Origin: Isosphaeraceae bacterium
Lineage (GTDB): Bacteria; Planctomycetota; Planctomycetia; Isosphaerales; Isosphaeraceae
Assembly (NCBI GenBank): GCA_025356475.1
Contig: JANXSX010000094.1
Span: forward strand, 1-40,559
Length of the DNA: 40,559 nucleotides
Reading direction: 5' to 3'
This document shows positions 7,737 through 17,076 of the stretch, in pieces. How positions within the stretch are numbered: the first letter of the stretch is position 1; each line of letters begins with the position of its first letter. The position numbers and the translations under genes are program-made. Below the pieces are notes generated by a model that was not told the DNA's origin, did not search any database, and was given only the letters and a program-made list of their open reading frames with translations.

Positions 7737-9176
7737 TTAGAGCTTGAATGAGGTCAGATCGTCATCTCGGTCTGGCTTGACGATCGCTGTGGGTGGGGTT
7801 TCGCTCTTGCTAACTGGCTCTTCGGGCTCTGCCTCGGGGTCGGGAGTTGCTTCCATTTTGGTCGATTTGAGCATGGTCCGCCAGTCGAAACCGGGGTTCT
7901 GTTCCAGGACCGAGAGCAGGCCGACGAACCCCTTGACCGAGTCACGTGGGGTCCGAAAATACTCGGCTCCGAGGGTTCCCTGGCAATGAACCATGAACGC
8001 CTTCATGCCTTCATCATCAATGAGATACTTGCTGGGATCGCCTGACGCGAAGACTTCTCGAATGTTCCGGAGCATCACGAAAAGTTCCTCGGGGGTCAAG
8101 TTCGCGAGCCGGATCACCGGGCCTGAAAGGTCCTTCAGGCCCCCTGCCGAGAAGCTATTATCCGCCAGCCGGGTTGCGAGCGCTTCATAGCTGAAGAGAC
8201 CACGGCGGCGGTCTTCCAGGAAGGTATCGGTCCCACCGAATAGGAAGCCGATGCCCGTCGCTCCGCCTTGCAACGTGTCATTGAGGATCCGCAACAGGGC
8301 TTCATAGTTGGCGTTGCGAGCCTGAGAACTCTGAAGACGGTGCGAGAGGACGCCCATCTCATCAATGTTCACCAACAGCCCGGAATAGCCCGCCATGCGG
8401 ACGAACACCGCAAACAGCTTCAAATAGTCATAGAATTGACTATCCTCAATGATGGAGCGAACCCCAAGATCGGCCTTGGCCTCGGTCTTGGTCCGATACT
8501 CGGCGCGAAGCCAACGCAGCGCCGAGCTTGTCAGCAACTCTTTGCTCTGTTGATACCCTTCGACATACTTACCGATCACATTGGCGAAGTCATGTCCACT
8601 CACGAGATCTTCGAGTGGCTTCAACTGATCATTCACCGCCTTGACGACATCCGAATCCACCCCACCCGTGGCCCGGACCTTTTGATCGAGGTCGGAAACC
8701 CATCGCTCAACCACGCTTGTCAGCGCTCCTCCATCCGGCTTGGCTTTAGTGGCGAGGTTCTGCATCAGCTCTGCGTAAAGGGCTCGCGCCTGGCCACCAC
8801 TCCCATGGAGACGATGATCGGTGGTGATATCTGCTTGCGCAACCACAAACTTCTGTTCCAACGCGGCAACTCTCGAAAGGTTCAGGAAGAAGCTCTTGCC
8901 GGCACCATAGCGGCCGATAATGAACCGGATGCTCGCCGACCCGTCTTTGACCCGATTCAGATCGGTCAGGATCGCAGCGACTTCATCGAGTCGTCCAACT
9001 TGCAAATGACGAATACCGATCCGAGGCACCACCCCCGCGCGAAGTGATTGAAGGATCGCGTCACGCTCACGCGGCTTGATCGGATTCGCCCCGACCGATG
9101 GGGCTGACGACGCGGACGCAGGGGTAGAGCTTGGAACGATGGGTGCTTGATCGTGACTCATTGCGATTCGACTCAC
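7737..9176 (-). CDS. sngB: Shango ATPase SngB (BrxC/BrxD, DUF2791 family)
   Basis: P-loop ATPase related to BREX BrxD. From the GTG start (479 aa) a disordered Ser/Pro-rich N-terminus (about 10-32) leads to the family block LRAGVVPRIGIRHLQVGR (45-62), Walker A GRYGAGKS (88-95) and Walker B VNIDE (269-273). After about residue 440 the tail is Pro/Glu-rich and probably unfolded. The GTG start abuts the sngA stop codon (TAAGTG); an in-frame ATG 15 bases later (9161) is an equally good start. Overlap-style packing with sngA and sngC implies translational coupling and a shared complex. In BREX, BrxD works with a Lhr-like helicase, so SngB probably loads or controls SngC. That role is inferred. Confidence 0.85.
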   Translation of the reverse strand: MSRIAMSHDQAPIVPSSTPASASSAPSVGANPIKPRERDAILQSLRAGVVPRIGIRHLQVGRLDEVAAILTDLNRVKDGSASIRFIIGRYGAGKSFFLNLSRVAALEQKFVVAQADITTDHRLHGSGGQARALYAELMQNLATKAKPDGGALTSVVERWVSDLDQKVRATGGVDSDVVKAVNDQLKPLEDLVSGHDFANVIGKYVEGYQQSKELLTSSALRWLRAEYRTKTEAKADLGVRSIIEDSQFYDYLKLFAVFVRMAGYSGLLVNIDEMGVLSHRLQSSQARNANYEALLRILNDTLQGGATGIGFLFGGTDTFLEDRRRGLFSYEALATRLADNSFSAGGLKDLSGPVIRLANLTPEELFVMLRNIREVFASGDPSKYLIDDEGMKAFMVHCQGTLGAEYFRTPRDSVKGFVGLLSVLEQNPGFDWRTMLKSTKMEATPDPEAEPEEPVSKSETPPTAIVKPDRDDDLTSFKL

Positions 9177-11465
9177 TTACGTTGAGATCAGTTCGGCATG
9201 GACGATCAGGCGGTTGTCCTGCTCTTCCAGTATCGGATCACCAAATGTATCTATCGCCCATTCATTGACGATATCGAGCATCGCCGAGGGCATCAAGCCC
9301 GCCCGCTTGACGATCGCATCGAACTCGGAACGGGGCCACTCAGGCTTGGTCACGAGTTCTGCGAGTGTCCCATGATACCGTGTTTCGAGCCCCATGAAGC
9401 GAAGGTCGTCTGGATTCGAGACCGGGGCCGGAACAGACGAAGGGCCGGCATCCTCGGCTTCATCCTCCGGCTCGGCTTCATCCATCACTTCAGCCAGCCT
9501 ACGAGAGACTTCACGGGTCTCGCTGACAATCTGGCGGAGGAGATCCTCATCGAGCGTGAGGCTCGCCGGAGGTGTGAATTCGGTCGTGCTCGCGGTGACC
9601 TGGGGATCGGTATCGAGCCGACCGGCGACCAGTCGGTCGAGCACGGCAGGGGCGAGATTGAGTGCCTTATAGGCCGATCGAAGTGCGACAAGCTCTTTGG
9701 TGTTGATCGGACCATTTGAGGCGGCGACGCTAACAAGAAACGTACCGAGAGCCTCACGCTGAGGGGCCGTCAAGGCCGCGACCAGCTTTGGGCCAAGCCC
9801 AACGAGACCACGGGGCTGCTCGATAAGGACCTTCTCAAGTGCCTCTAGCCGTTGGGTATCTTCGGAGTTCAACAGGTACTCCGTTTCAAGTGCATGAGCA
9901 ATATGATCAACTTCATGCTCATCAATGGTTCCATCGGCGGCAGCGATGAAGACCCCCAGCTCCAGGACAAATGAGGCGGCGGCGTAGTTGGGGTCGCGAG
10001 GCATCACCAAGGCTGACATCGCAGTGGGATACACGGCGACGAGATCATCCCACGCGTACAGCCGATGAGTGTTCCGTGCGTCGGGCTCGATGGCCAGCCG
10101 CAACGCCTGGGCGGTCTCGGCTAGAGACTCCCCTTGCTTCGCGGTCAGCTTCTTGCGTGGCTCAATCTTTTGGATCTCGGCAAGCTCACGGATCTGGACG
10201 AGAACCACGCCGGATTTGGCGGTTTTTCTGGCGATCAAGGCATCCCACAAAGGTTTGTCCGGATGTTCAAGCCCAACTCTGAGGTCGTCGGGGAGTGCCT
10301 CAAACTTGACACGATCGAGGACTTCGCCAGACCGGGCCCGGGCTCGGGTCAGTGGCTTCAAGAGCTCAATCGATTCCGTCCAGAGCTCGATCATCGGCTT
10401 GAACTGACCCGAAAGTGCTAGCACGTTTGGGATTCGGACCGGATAGAATGTCTTACCTGATGGCGGCGTCATGACGCTGACGTTTGCAGGTTCGTAGTGG
10501 ATCGGCAATTCGCGTTTGCTCGCTCTCAGGAGCAGACCGTCGCCGTACTTGTCGCGGTACCGCTTGCTGAACAGGGTCGCGAACTCGATGAGGCTACGTT
10601 CCAGAACCACCATCCGTGGGGATCCGACAACACTCTTGGCGATCCGATGCGCCAGCAACGCGGGGAGCGGTTGCCTCCGTTTCACGAAACCCGCAAGCGT
10701 GACACTGAGCAGGGCATCATCACGATCAATTCGGTCGATCTCAAAGATTGGCACGATCGCCTCAGCCAACGCTGCATCCTGCCCATGAACGGCCATAAGA
10801 TAGCTCAGAAACCCGGTCAGCCAACGATCGAACGCTCCCGAGGATTTGTTCATCTTCAGGAGCCGTACAACCTCATTGGCGATCAGCGGAAGATCCTGGC
10901 CATCGATCAAGGCCCGTCGCTCCAACCCTAGGAAGAACAAGAAGGCATATCCAACATCGTTTAACGGTTCAACCCGGCCGGTACTCATCCACTCCAAATA
11001 GTTGGCCCGTTGGTCAGGTGAGATCAAGGCGTATTTGGGCGATGTACCGAGCCGACCCCGCACATCCGACTTGGGCTGGCCAACCTCAAGGCTACGATCA
11101 ATGCACGAGACTTCCAATTCAAGGGGTCTGGATTCGGACCAATACGCGAGCGGATCGTTGATTGTGTAGTCGGCCACACGGAGCACGTCTCCAACGCCGC
11201 ACCACAGGCTGGGAGCCGTCCGGGCTTTGGGAACGAGACGTCCTGCGATCCACCGAGCTAGGCTCCACAACAGGCCCCCAATCAGTTGCACATACGATGG
11301 CGAAGCCCCCTTGCCTCGTCTGGGCGTTCGGCTATGCAGCGTCCGACGACGGGAGGACTGATTGTTCCAAGCGACCGCCACCAGAAATAAGGCGACCAGA
11401 ATCGAGACAAGAACATCCGTGATGGTCGCCAATGGGAGTTGGTTCGCAGCTTGCAGTAAGGTCAT
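9177..11465 (-). CDS. sngA: Shango TerB-domain protein SngA with N-terminal membrane anchor
   Basis: First gene of the three-gene Shango anti-phage operon. From the ATG at 11465 (762 aa) there is one predicted membrane helix (residues about 13-33), a basic linker, a TerB-N-like domain (about 105-330, with SPDQRANYLEWMSTGR), a middle region, a TerB domain (about 495-610, with the acidic metal-binding-type loop AADGTIDEHE), an acidic linker (about 663-675), and a TerB-C-like domain to the end. The frame is open to 11717 (846 aa), but those 84 residues are unlike a protein N-terminus and would precede the membrane helix, so I prefer 11465; no clear ribosome site supports either. TerB proteins are linked by published comparative genomics to stress and DNA-processing systems. 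The exact role in Shango is not known to me. Confidence 0.8.
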   Translation of the reverse strand: MTLLQAANQLPLATITDVLVSILVALFLVAVAWNNQSSRRRTLHSRTPRRGKGASPSYVQLIGGLLWSLARWIAGRLVPKARTAPSLWCGVGDVLRVADYTINDPLAYWSESRPLELEVSCIDRSLEVGQPKSDVRGRLGTSPKYALISPDQRANYLEWMSTGRVEPLNDVGYAFLFFLGLERRALIDGQDLPLIANEVVRLLKMNKSSGAFDRWLTGFLSYLMAVHGQDAALAEAIVPIFEIDRIDRDDALLSVTLAGFVKRRQPLPALLAHRIAKSVVGSPRMVVLERSLIEFATLFSKRYRDKYGDGLLLRASKRELPIHYEPANVSVMTPPSGKTFYPVRIPNVLALSGQFKPMIELWTESIELLKPLTRARARSGEVLDRVKFEALPDDLRVGLEHPDKPLWDALIARKTAKSGVVLVQIRELAEIQKIEPRKKLTAKQGESLAETAQALRLAIEPDARNTHRLYAWDDLVAVYPTAMSALVMPRDPNYAAASFVLELGVFIAAADGTIDEHEVDHIAHALETEYLLNSEDTQRLEALEKVLIEQPRGLVGLGPKLVAALTAPQREALGTFLVSVAASNGPINTKELVALRSAYKALNLAPAVLDRLVAGRLDTDPQVTASTTEFTPPASLTLDEDLLRQIVSETREVSRRLAEVMDEAEPEDEAEDAGPSSVPAPVSNPDDLRFMGLETRYHGTLAELVTKPEWPRSEFDAIVKRAGLMPSAMLDIVNEWAIDTFGDPILEEQDNRLIVHAELIST

Positions 11466-11870
11466 ATGCGAAAAACCGTGCGGGTGAAGATCCAAGGGAG
11501 GCCATGCTTGCTTGGCATGATCGTCGAGACTGAAGATTTTCCGGTCCGACCGAAATAGTGACGTATGCTTGTTTTCAGCCGAGTTTCCCGAGGTCCCGTG
11601 CGGCGAACCTCGGAGACGAGCATCCTGGCGAAATCGAGTGATGGTAGCTCGAATTTTGCAGGATAACAAGCTCGGTGTCATCTCGCGAACCTTCGGGAAT
11701 CTTTCACCCGAAGCCAATTCTGTGGCCTAGATTCCAGTGGTGGGTTGATTCGATCACGATTCAACCCCCCTCGATCACCGTCCACGTCCAATTCGAGCCG
11801 GATTGATTCTCTCGGATTCTGGACGGTTCCGCCACCTGTTCACCGCTACGTCTTACATGGAGCAACACCG
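11466..11870. other. divergent intergenic region between sngA and the matrixin gene
   Basis: About 400 bp that should contain the promoter of the Shango operon (minus) and of the secreted protease gene (plus). It stays open in the sngA frame up to 11717, but that looks like chance. I see no repeat, RNA gene or clear promoter box. Confidence 0.4.
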
Positions 11871-13307
11871 ATGATCTCAGCTTTGCTCGGCCTCCGCAAA
11901 CCACGACGATCCAAAGGTATCAACCGAGCGATCGAACCAAAAATTGATGCTCTCGAAGACCGGATGCTCCTCTACGCCGCGATCGGCGGGAGCTGGGTCT
12001 ACCCGCAACGGATCACCTATAGCCTCATGCCCGACGGGACCCCCCTTGAAGGTGGGACAGGGGCTGCGACGAGCAACCTGTTCTCGACCCTGAACGCCAA
12101 ATTCCCCAACGTCGACTGGACACCACAGATCCAGCGGGCGGCGGCGATATGGTCGACGGTGACGAACATCAATCTTGTCATGGTCAGCGATAACGGCATG
12201 ACTTTGGGGACAGGGTCCTACCAACAGGGCGATCCGAACGTCGGTGATATCCGGATCGGTGGCACGACGAGCGTAATGACCAGTTCGCAACTGGCGATGA
12301 CCTACAAGCTGCCACCGAGTAATGGAGGCTCTCTGGCAGGCGATATCCTCTTGAATGACAATCAAGATTGGCAGATCAACTCGAATTATGACTTGCAAAC
12401 AGTGATGATTCATGAGTTTGGTCATGCCTTGGGGCTCGACCACTCCGCCTACTCAACCGCTGCGATGTACGCGACGTACAACAACATCAAGCAAACAGTG
12501 ACTTCAGATGATATCTCGGGCATCCAATCGCTTTACTCGGGGGCACGTACTTCGGACGCCTATGAAGGGGCAGCCCCCGGCAACTATAACGCCGCGACCG
12601 CGACGAACATCAACTCCTATCTCAACGCGAGCAACAATCAAATCATGCTCCCCCAAACGAATACGGGGGCTTATCCCGATATCAGTACGTCCACCGATAA
12701 TGACTGGTACAAAGTGACGGTTCCGTCCACCGGCACCCTATCCGGCTCGATGGTCGTCCAGATGCAGTCGGCAGGCCTCAGCTCGTTGAGCCCCCGCATC
12801 CAGGTTTACAACTCGAGCCTTCAGACGCTCGCCCTCGCGACATCCCCCAATACTTTTGGCTCGACCGTCAGCGTGACGATCAGCAATGTAACTGCCGGGC
12901 AGACCTACTACGTCCGATCCATCGCAGCGAATACCGGTGCTACCGCGATCGGGGTATACGGCCTCACGGTCAACTTCGGGACCTCCGCCACCAATCCGGC
13001 CCCCATTCCCACGACGACGGTCCTCGCCCAGCCGGATCGGGGGAGTGGATCCAGTAGTGAAATGATCGACTTCTTCTCGGTCGGTCATCACCGAAGTGAG
13101 GATGCCGCCAGGTTGGCCCCGACGGTACGGCTCTTCAGTCTGTCCGATTCCTCGGTCGGCTTCGACTCAATCGTCTATTTGCCAACGGTCGGGATCACGA
13201 ACTTCAATGCTGACGGCAGCATCGGCAAATTGAACGCAGTGGACTCAGTCTTGAACGCTTGGAAAACGTCCAAGACCAGGAATTTCGACACCAACTCGGA
13301 CGCATGA
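11871..13307 (+). CDS. secreted matrixin-type zinc metalloprotease
   Basis: Predicted exported peptidase. From the ATG at 11871 (478 aa; GGAG 8 bases upstream) the N-terminus is basic and carries LEDRMLL (residues 28-34), the LExR-xLL motif common at the start of large secreted planctomycete proteins. A metzincin catalytic domain follows, with HEFGHALGLDH (181-191: three zinc His and the catalytic Glu) and a Met-turn candidate at Met199 in AAMY. Residues about 275-400 look like a beta-sandwich pre-peptidase domain (DNDWYKVTVPSTGTL). The C-terminal ~75 residues have no motif I know. The frame is open from 11745 but without a suitable start. The next gene carries the same N-terminal motif, so the two may be exported by one route; substrates are unknown. 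Confidence 0.85.
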   Translation: MISALLGLRKPRRSKGINRAIEPKIDALEDRMLLYAAIGGSWVYPQRITYSLMPDGTPLEGGTGAATSNLFSTLNAKFPNVDWTPQIQRAAAIWSTVTNINLVMVSDNGMTLGTGSYQQGDPNVGDIRIGGTTSVMTSSQLAMTYKLPPSNGGSLAGDILLNDNQDWQINSNYDLQTVMIHEFGHALGLDHSAYSTAAMYATYNNIKQTVTSDDISGIQSLYSGARTSDAYEGAAPGNYNAATATNINSYLNASNNQIMLPQTNTGAYPDISTSTDNDWYKVTVPSTGTLSGSMVVQMQSAGLSSLSPRIQVYNSSLQTLALATSPNTFGSTVSVTISNVTAGQTYYVRSIAANTGATAIGVYGLTVNFGTSATNPAPIPTTTVLAQPDRGSGSSSEMIDFFSVGHHRSEDAARLAPTVRLFSLSDSSVGFDSIVYLPTVGITNFNADGSIGKLNAVDSVLNAWKTSKTRNFDTNSDA

Positions 13308-13469
13308 CGCGCTGAGATCCCGACACATTCGCCGGGATTGTCAGAAACGGTGAGCTATTTATTGCTTGGGGAGGGCAACACCTCCCCTCGCTTTCTTTCG
13401 CTCGAAACCAGTAGCGGTCGCTCTGCACCTATCGTAATTCGATCACCTCTGACAATCGGCGCGAACGCC

Positions 13470-16049
13470 ATGAATTCAACTATGGCTCAACCTACATATT
13501 GCCGTCGCCTTCGACAAGGGATCCTCCGTCCTAACCTCGAAGCTCTTGAATCACGTCTGCCGTTGTCGGGTCCTGGCTCTCTCGGACCCGTCCCGTTCTC
13601 GGTCGGTGGGGGAGACTCCCCGGCCGACCAGAGTGGGCAGAACATTCCTGTCCCCGTCAGCTTCGCAGCAATCAGCTCGAATCCGGCAGATGGTTCGGAT
13701 TTGACGACAACACCTAGTGTTATCACTATTGGATTCAACCATCCCATCGATCCCTGGTCGGTCGGCGCTGGCAACGATCTGATTCTGGTCCAGGTGGTTG
13801 ATGGTCAAGAAATCCCTTTCAACCCCATCCTGGTAATCTCCTCGACAGTTCTCAGCGACGATGGTCTGAGGATGGCGCTTAGCTTCACAACGAATACCGG
13901 AAGCCCATATGTCCTGCCTCGGGGAACGTATCGGGTCGAGGTGAATCCTTACACCGGGCTGCAAAGCCTGGATGGCAACTTCCTGATCTCGGATCCGAAT
14001 GCACCGACGACAGTAATCTCGACCTTTCATCTCAGCGAGAAAGGGGTAACACTTGGCGATGCGACTCCGATCACACTCCAGCATGGAATCGTCCAGACAA
14101 GCACAAGCTCACTCGACTTTGTGAACAATCCTTACGACGTGAAACTGTTCAAGATCGACCTGCCCGAGGGCCAAACCTGGCGGCTTGGGGCCGAGGTCTT
14201 CGCGAGGCGCACTGGACTGCACCTCGACACGGGTTTCTCACTCTTTGATGTCACCGGTCATCTTGTTCAGTCTGATCAGGCGGGGAACGTCTTCAACCCG
14301 AACGAATCTCGCGCCGGGAATGACCCGTTCTTCTTTGTCGGATTGAGACCTGGCACCTATTATGTCGGGATCTCCTCACAGGCGAATTTCGGTGATACGA
14401 CAGCAGGAATCGGCTACAACCCGATCACGGGATTCGCAGGCAGTGTCCCCAATAATCACGAGGCGGGGGGTGCGTTCCGCCTCAACCTTGTTGCAGATGC
14501 CGTTGGCGTCCCTATATCCGTAACTCGGTTCCAGGTCGACTACGCCGACACCACGAGTTCACAGCCGACGGGGCTGACGATTGGCTTCTCCAGTGCGGTT
14601 CAGCTCTCAAGTTTACATGCCGACCAATTCGGTCAAATCCAAGGCCTTGAGTTGGCAGATCAAGACGGGCACTCGTGGCCATTGAACGCGGTCAAGTATG
14701 ATCAGACACATGCAACCCTAACTCTGTTATTCAATAATCCGTTGCCGGTCGGTCATTATCATCTTGAGACCGACCTGAACCGTGGTTTGGTGGACCTTGC
14801 GGGGAATTCGCCGGTAGGGCAGGGGGGGGCCTCGCTCCTGGGAAGTTTCGAGGTTGCACAGGCTGGCCATGCTCAACCGACCAGGCTTGAACATGCGTTG
14901 GACTTCGGGCCATTCTTGCCGGGCCAGGCTAGCCCGAGCGGGACACTGAATCTGAGCGACGGCGAGACCCAAACGATCCGGGTCGTCGTGACCGTTCCGA
15001 TGGCGTCTTATGCGTTCGACACGAACTTTAGCGATGGCAATCTCACACTCACGAGGACAAATCCGGATGGGACGGAGACGAAGCTCCCCGACCCGCTGTT
15101 GACCAAATTTCCCAACACGACCGTGATGAATCTAAGTGCAGGCGTTTATACAATTCATCTTCACATGACTGGCCAGGGGACCCATTCTGTAGCCTGGACG
15201 TTGAAGCTCGCATCAGTAAGCTTCGACTCCCTGATCGCGAACGTCGTTGGCCAGGATTCTGCGCTTGGTTTCCGTCTGGTCTCGATGGTCACGCCCACAG
15301 ACTCGACGCCCGGCGGTACATTCCCCTCGCCTTGGACGGGTGGTTCGGCCTTCAACTCACCAGGCAGCTTCTCGTCCCCATCGACGGAGGGACACGCAGG
15401 ATCAACCTCCATCACCAGTTCGACCGCAGGTGTATCGGGCTTCTTTCCAACGGCGGCCAACTCGCTGGTTGGCCATCCCTTGAATGACACCGAGCATCTT
15501 GGCGTGGTTGGCCCAACTACCAATTCAGGCTCGACCGCACTGGCCTTCAACGGGGCGGGGCTGGTTCAAGGGGTAGGGGTCGGTCAGTCGATCTCAGAAC
15601 GCTTCTACACCGGTGACAAGTCGCTCGATACCGTAAACGCCAAGGTCGTTACAAGCGACGATACGTCTGGTGCTGTCACTGCCAACGAGGAGCCCGATCA
15701 CGCGGTGCGGTCTGCCGACGATCAGGTTCTAGCCAAAGTCTCATGGGTCGATCGATTCGGCAACGCCATCAACCGCTGGACGGGTCGAAGATCGACAATC
15801 CTCTCCGACGATGACCCGATGATCGAAGGCGAACTCCCTGCCAGCGAGGCGATTGAGCCCTCCGAAGAGGGCCGAATCCAAACTGCTGATCTCTCAGCCC
15901 CCTTCGGGATCGGCTTCGTCGCCTATCTCGTCACCCGATACCGGCACCAACTGACCAAGTTCCTCAACCGTGGGAAGAAGATTCCTAAATGGGGCAATTT
16001 GCCCGGACGACCGATGGGTCGTCCCAAGAGGGCCACCGTCCGGTTCTGA
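13470..16049 (+). CDS. large secreted protein with LExR-xLL motif and Ig-like domains
   Basis: An 859-aa exported protein of unknown job. The N-terminus is basic with LESRLPLSG (residues 26-34), matching the LExR-xLL export motif of the upstream protease. Residues about 55-155 resemble an SbsA/Big_5-type Ig-like domain (SSNPADGSDLTTTPSVITIGF), followed by a pre-peptidase-like region (DVKLFKIDLPEGQTWRLGAEV, then GTYYVGISS) and a second Ig-like domain near 345-455. A low-complexity Ser/Gly/Thr segment occupies about 615-690. Near the C-terminus a short hydrophobic run (APFGIGFVAYLV) is followed by a basic tail, which may anchor it in a membrane. The ATG at 13470 is chosen because the motif then lies at the usual distance; ATG 13482 is possible. 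No catalytic motif was seen. Confidence 0.75.
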   Translation: MNSTMAQPTYCRRLRQGILRPNLEALESRLPLSGPGSLGPVPFSVGGGDSPADQSGQNIPVPVSFAAISSNPADGSDLTTTPSVITIGFNHPIDPWSVGAGNDLILVQVVDGQEIPFNPILVISSTVLSDDGLRMALSFTTNTGSPYVLPRGTYRVEVNPYTGLQSLDGNFLISDPNAPTTVISTFHLSEKGVTLGDATPITLQHGIVQTSTSSLDFVNNPYDVKLFKIDLPEGQTWRLGAEVFARRTGLHLDTGFSLFDVTGHLVQSDQAGNVFNPNESRAGNDPFFFVGLRPGTYYVGISSQANFGDTTAGIGYNPITGFAGSVPNNHEAGGAFRLNLVADAVGVPISVTRFQVDYADTTSSQPTGLTIGFSSAVQLSSLHADQFGQIQGLELADQDGHSWPLNAVKYDQTHATLTLLFNNPLPVGHYHLETDLNRGLVDLAGNSPVGQGGASLLGSFEVAQAGHAQPTRLEHALDFGPFLPGQASPSGTLNLSDGETQTIRVVVTVPMASYAFDTNFSDGNLTLTRTNPDGTETKLPDPLLTKFPNTTVMNLSAGVYTIHLHMTGQGTHSVAWTLKLASVSFDSLIANVVGQDSALGFRLVSMVTPTDSTPGGTFPSPWTGGSAFNSPGSFSSPSTEGHAGSTSITSSTAGVSGFFPTAANSLVGHPLNDTEHLGVVGPTTNSGSTALAFNGAGLVQGVGVGQSISERFYTGDKSLDTVNAKVVTSDDTSGAVTANEEPDHAVRSADDQVLAKVSWVDRFGNAINRWTGRRSTILSDDDPMIEGELPASEAIEPSEEGRIQTADLSAPFGIGFVAYLVTRYRHQLTKFLNRGKKIPKWGNLPGRPMGRPKRATVRF

Positions 16050-16075
16050 GGGCTTTACTGCTCAAAAACGCGAAA

Positions 16076-16115
16076 GGACGAGGCGACGGCAAAACCGTTG
16101 CCTCGTCCGTTTTGT
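16076..16115. terminator. strong bidirectional terminator between the Ig-like protein gene and pyrE
   Basis: GGACGAGGC (16076-16084) pairs perfectly with GCCTCGTCC (16100-16108); the stem continues through a G-T pair and ACGG/CCGT around an AAAA-containing loop. GTTTTG follows on the plus strand and GTTTTTG on the minus strand. The position between convergent genes fits a shared terminator. Confidence 0.8.
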
Positions 16116-16132
16116 GCAGATAGCGTGCCCGT

Positions 16133-16708
16133 TCAGATCGGTGGCAAGGGCTCGACCCCGAGGTCACGGATCGTGACCAGAGAGACGAACTCGTGGCCCT
16201 TCTCGGCGAAGGCCGCGATTGCCCCTTCGAGCCGATCGAGCACAACGATGATACAGGCGACCTTACAGCCGAACGCCTCAACGGCCGCGACCGCCTGGAG
16301 CGATGAACCCCCCGTGGTGGCCACATCATCAAGAATCGCGACTGTCATCCCAGGCGTCAGAGGCCCTTCAACCAGCTTGCCCGTGCCGTGCCCCTTCGCT
16401 TCCTTGCGGACCAAGAAACCACGTAATCCTGCACTCTGCCCATGTAAGCCCGCGACCGCCAAGGTGGCACCGACGATGGGGTCGGCCCCCATGGTCAGAC
16501 CTCCGACTGCCTCGACTTTGGGGTAGTTGGCCAAGATCTCCAGGACACCCGCCGCAATGACGCTCGCCCCTTCCGCCGAAAGCGTGACCGTTCGCCCATC
16601 GACGTAGTAGTGCGACGTCCGACCGCTCGCCAACGTGAAAGTACCCGTCCGAAGGGCGTCTCGTTTGAGCAAGGCGATCAACCGAGCCCGATCATATCCT
16701 GTCGCCAT
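16133..16708 (-). CDS. pyrE: orotate phosphoribosyltransferase
   Basis: Converts orotate and PRPP to orotidine 5'-monophosphate in pyrimidine synthesis, cytoplasmic. From the ATG at 16708 (191 aa, usual size) it has the substrate-binding FTLASGRTSHYYVDGR block (about 24-39), a GGLTMGADPI block, the loop RKEAKGHGTG (about 107-116) with the catalytic Lys region, and the PRPP-binding motif VAILDDVATTGGSS (about 128-141). GAGG precedes the ATG by about 6 bases; the frame is open to 16813 but the extra residues are not family-like. Single gene flanked by convergent and divergent neighbours. Confidence 0.95.
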   Translation of the reverse strand: MATGYDRARLIALLKRDALRTGTFTLASGRTSHYYVDGRTVTLSAEGASVIAAGVLEILANYPKVEAVGGLTMGADPIVGATLAVAGLHGQSAGLRGFLVRKEAKGHGTGKLVEGPLTPGMTVAILDDVATTGGSSLQAVAAVEAFGCKVACIIVVLDRLEGAIAAFAEKGHEFVSLVTIRDLGVEPLPPI

Positions 16709-17076
16709 GAATGCCTCAGTTTCCAAAGTCGTCACTTGAAGAGTGGAAACCGCAACCCGATGGTGTGCGTCCTCAGACCCCGCCTGCGTTCTAGGCCTAT
16801 CCCCTTCGAGCATACCAGGAGAGGCTCTCCAGCCTCAAATTCGAGGGTCTCTCCAGGCAAGATTTCCACGAAATCGATCGACACCAACGTGGATCAAATC
16901 GCCCACAAAATCGTTCAGATCGCCCTTCCCAATCGTCCAAGTGGGCGGATTGGAATCGAGTCGGGTGGATTTTGTCTAAGATATTTTGTAATTATTTTCT
17001 GCAAACCCCTTTCCTTGGGAGGTTGTCTAAGTTATTATTAAAACGTCCAAACCGACCACACGAGTTAAATCGTTCC
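16709..17076. other. AT-rich control region between pyrE and the second cobalamin-type regulator
   Basis: About 370 bp without a gene. The right third (16970-17045) is much richer in A and T than its surroundings and holds two copies of TTGTCTAAG (see the repeat entry). It probably contains the promoter and operator of the downstream regulator and, on the left, the pyrE promoter. Confidence 0.5.
16972..17031 (+). repeat. direct repeats TTGTCTAAG, 51 bp apart
   Basis: TTGTCTAAG occurs at 16972-16980 and 17023-17031; the match extends as TTGTCTAAGnTAT. The 51-bp spacing is about five helical turns, so both copies face the same side of the DNA. They lie 46-105 bp upstream of the regulator's ATG in an AT-rich stretch, as expected for operators of an autoregulated multimeric protein. 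Function is inferred. Confidence 0.5.

Noticed and set aside
5539-11465. BREX type 2 system
   Set aside because: BrxD-like and helicase genes are present, but PglZ, PglX, PglW and other BREX genes are absent and a TerB protein is present, which fits Shango instead.
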